The notes under the pieces were generated by a model. That model had not been told where the DNA came from. It did not search any database and worked only from the letters and a program-made list of their open reading frames with translations. The position numbers were made by a program, and so were the translations under genes. 33,488 nt of DNA from assembly GCA_028825335.1 (NCBI GenBank), contig JAPKAI010000024.1, forward strand, positions 1 through 33,488, given 5' to 3'. This DNA comes from Gammaproteobacteria bacterium (GTDB lineage Bacteria; Pseudomonadota; Gammaproteobacteria; Pseudomonadales; Pseudohongiellaceae). This document shows positions 32,061 through 33,488 of this stretch, one piece after another (the stretch's first letter is position 1; each line of letters starts with the position of its first letter).

Positions 32061-33266
32061 ATGATTAGACCGATCGGTTCTCCAAATGCAGCTCTGCTTG
32101 TCTTCCTCTTTGCATGGAGCGTGAGTCTTGCCTCGGGCGCGGCCGGACAAGCGCGGTTAGAGCACTTGCCATCACCCGCTCCTAGCAATAGCAGCCTGTC
32201 ACGTGTTGTCGCCAATGAATCTGGAGAAATCTATCTCTCTTGGGTAAGTCAGGATACTGAACAGGCAACTCTGGCGTTCTCTCGACTATCTAGCGAGGGC
32301 TGGGATACCCCCAAAGTGATCAGCCAGGGTAACAACTGGTTTGTAAACTGGGCGGATTTCCCGGCGCTGTCGGTTGACTCCAGCGGTATGGTTGCACATT
32401 GGCTACAGATAAGCGCGCAGGGAACTTACGACTACGATATTCGCGCGCGGTTTTATCCGCAAGACAAGGCGAGCTGGACAGAAGCGCAGACAATCCACAC
32501 AGACGGTATTAGCGCCGAGCATGGGTTCGTTTCAATGCTGCCATTCGACAGCGGAACTACACTAATCACTTGGTTGGACGGACGGGAGACTAAGCACGGC
32601 GATCCGCTAGGGGCGATGACTCTACGTGCCGGAATTTTCGATAAGTCTGGTGCCAATGTTAAAGAGTGGGAGCTAGATCATCGCGTCTGCGATTGCTGTC
32701 AGACCAGTTCAGCGATAACGGAGAAAGGCCCAATCGTTGTGTACCGCGATCGCTCTGCCGAAGAAGTGCGAGATATCTATGTCACGCGCTTAGTAGAAGG
32801 CGTCTGGACGGTGCCGCAGCCAATACACAATGACAATTGGGAGATTGCCGGCTGTCCAGTCAATGGCCCTTCAGTTGCGGCCATGAAAGAGAGAGTTGCC
32901 GTTGCTTGGTTTAGCGCTAAAGACGACACACCAAAAATTCAACTCGTAATGTCATCTGATAGTGGCATGAGCTTCTCTGACCCCATAGTTGTAGAGAGTC
33001 CGAATACGAATGGTCGTGTTGGCGCGGTTATTTTAGAATCCAGCGAGATCGTCGTAAGCTGGATGGACACCACGGACGAGGCGAAGATTATGCTCTCGCG
33101 CTACGACATAAAGGGTGAGTTTCTAGGGAGTACCGAAGTTGCTAGCAGCAGCGCATCGCGTCGCAGCGGATTCCCAATCATCGATGCAGTAGGCAATTCA
33201 GTATATGTGACTTGGACTGACATTAGCACTACGCCACAGGTTAAAGTCGCACGAATCGACTATTAG
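32061..33266 (+). CDS. Exported sialidase-like beta-propeller with CDCC motif
   Basis: This 401-residue protein has a signal peptide (cleavage near SGAAGQA) and repeated four-stranded blades with SxDxGxxF (Asp-box, SSDSGMSF at 298-305), like exo-sialidase/BNR propellers. No sialidase Arg triad can be assigned. The conserved-looking part is WELDHRVCDCCQTSSAIT (Cys 210, 212, 213) followed by VVYRDRSAEEVRDIYVTR and WEIAGCPVNGPSVAA (Cys 265). These four Cys probably gather on one face and could bind metal or undergo redox exchange with the TlpA-like protein encoded 33 bases upstream. AGGA lies ahead of the ATG at a 10-base spacing. Substrate or partner is unknown. Confidence 0.82.
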   Translation: MIRPIGSPNAALLVFLFAWSVSLASGAAGQARLEHLPSPAPSNSSLSRVVANESGEIYLSWVSQDTEQATLAFSRLSSEGWDTPKVISQGNNWFVNWADFPALSVDSSGMVAHWLQISAQGTYDYDIRARFYPQDKASWTEAQTIHTDGISAEHGFVSMLPFDSGTTLITWLDGRETKHGDPLGAMTLRAGIFDKSGANVKEWELDHRVCDCCQTSSAITEKGPIVVYRDRSAEEVRDIYVTRLVEGVWTVPQPIHNDNWEIAGCPVNGPSVAAMKERVAVAWFSAKDDTPKIQLVMSSDSGMSFSDPIVVESPNTNGRVGAVILESSEIVVSWMDTTDEAKIMLSRYDIKGEFLGSTEVASSSASRRSGFPIIDAVGNSVYVTWTDISTTPQVKVARIDY

Positions 33267-33392
33267 TGGAGCAAAACATTAGCACTAACCTTTGATATTA
33301 AGCCATTTTTGCGCCGCCCCCTTTATTCTCTTAAATCAGAAAGATCAGAAATCGATTCCACCCCAGCAGACTCGCACGCCCCACAATCCCGA

Positions 33393-33461
33393 GCAGCGCA
33401 GCAGAGGCTGAAGTGCAAGGCAGAATATTTTAACGCCGCAATTCGGCCTCTGCTGCGCTGC
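33393..33461. repeat. 16-bp perfect inverted repeat near the right edge
   Basis: GCAGCGCAGCAGAGGC (33393-33408) and its exact reverse complement (33446-33461) flank 37 bases. The arms are long and GC-rich for an intergenic site, suggesting a REP-like element, a small non-autonomous element or a strong hairpin. An A6-GCCCGG sequence at 33472-33483 looks like the left half of a terminator cut by the window edge. Confidence 0.6.
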
Positions 33462-33488
33462 GTCCACCCACAAAAAAGCCCGGTCACC

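Noticed and set aside
1..33488. CRISPR array, tRNA, rRNA, phage or IS genes
   Set aside because: No spaced direct repeats, no tRNA cloverleaf or rRNA sequence noticed, and no integrase, transposase or capsid-type protein among the reading frames.

Overview
The window is a gene-dense chromosomal segment of about 50% G+C from a Gram-negative heterotroph, most likely a gammaproteobacterium of the Pseudomonadales/Cellvibrionales type. This rests on the divergent finR-fpr pair at 26566-28379, which is typical of Pseudomonas relatives. It is also supported by an outer-membrane DUF481 barrel, many Sec, Tat and lipoprotein signals, and c-type cytochromes. There are no rRNA or tRNA genes, no CRISPR array, no phage genes and no insertion sequence. 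Most products are envelope proteins, so the segment reads as a periplasm/redox/export neighbourhood rather than a mobile island.

Layout. 1-1282 (+): a SIMPL-domain protein, with an apparent frame break at its 5' end, overlapping an exported DUF2059-like protein. 1343-2113 (-): an exported double-VOC (glyoxalase-fold) protein. 2181-4994 (-): a tight set of sixA-like phosphatase, lipoprotein cytochrome c and ChaN-like lipoprotein, followed by a DUF4159 protein. 5243-5959 (+): a DUF481 barrel. 6074-6338: a probable decayed small gene. 6428-6976 (+): an exported TPR protein, converging on a small lipoprotein (7036-7395) through a shared bidirectional terminator. 7667-9761 (-): a TraB-like protein and an iron-type alcohol dehydrogenase homologue. 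9932-12634 (+): the 2Fe-2S and Tat-exported molybdopterin subunits of an isoquinoline-1-oxidoreductase-like enzyme. 12725-14203 (+): an unrecognised lipoprotein.

14222-17888 (-): a TetR-HlyD-ABC-permease efflux operon with a consensus promoter buried in a 24-bp palindrome. 18091-19066 (+): an NnrU-like membrane protein and a small exported protein. 19070-19663 (-): an orphan ClpP. 19739-22710 (-): an RND/MMPL-type exporter followed by a lipoprotein cytochrome with a CxxxCH haem site. 22869-23870 (-): an exported protein of unknown function. 24299-24889 (+): an exported redoxin. 24997-26367 (-): an exported M20 peptidase. 26566-28379: the fpr/finR divergon. 28394-30721 (+): a second RND/MMPL exporter. 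30775-31284 (+): a Tat-exported DUF3237 protein. 31554-33266 (+): a TlpA-like thioredoxin paired with a Cys-rich beta-propeller protein.

Together the genes suggest a cell investing in envelope redox chemistry (two cytochromes, molybdoenzyme, redoxin, TlpA, Fpr) and lipid or drug export (two RND, one ABC). Two sequence-level peculiarities stand out. TAG is the majority stop codon (18 of 33 genes by direct reading) and CTAG is common. I see no single cassette that is clearly a new defence or mobile system. The best candidates for undescribed biology are the thioredoxin/propeller pair, the CxxxCH cytochrome beside the RND exporter, and the unrecognised HSCGCYH lipoprotein.
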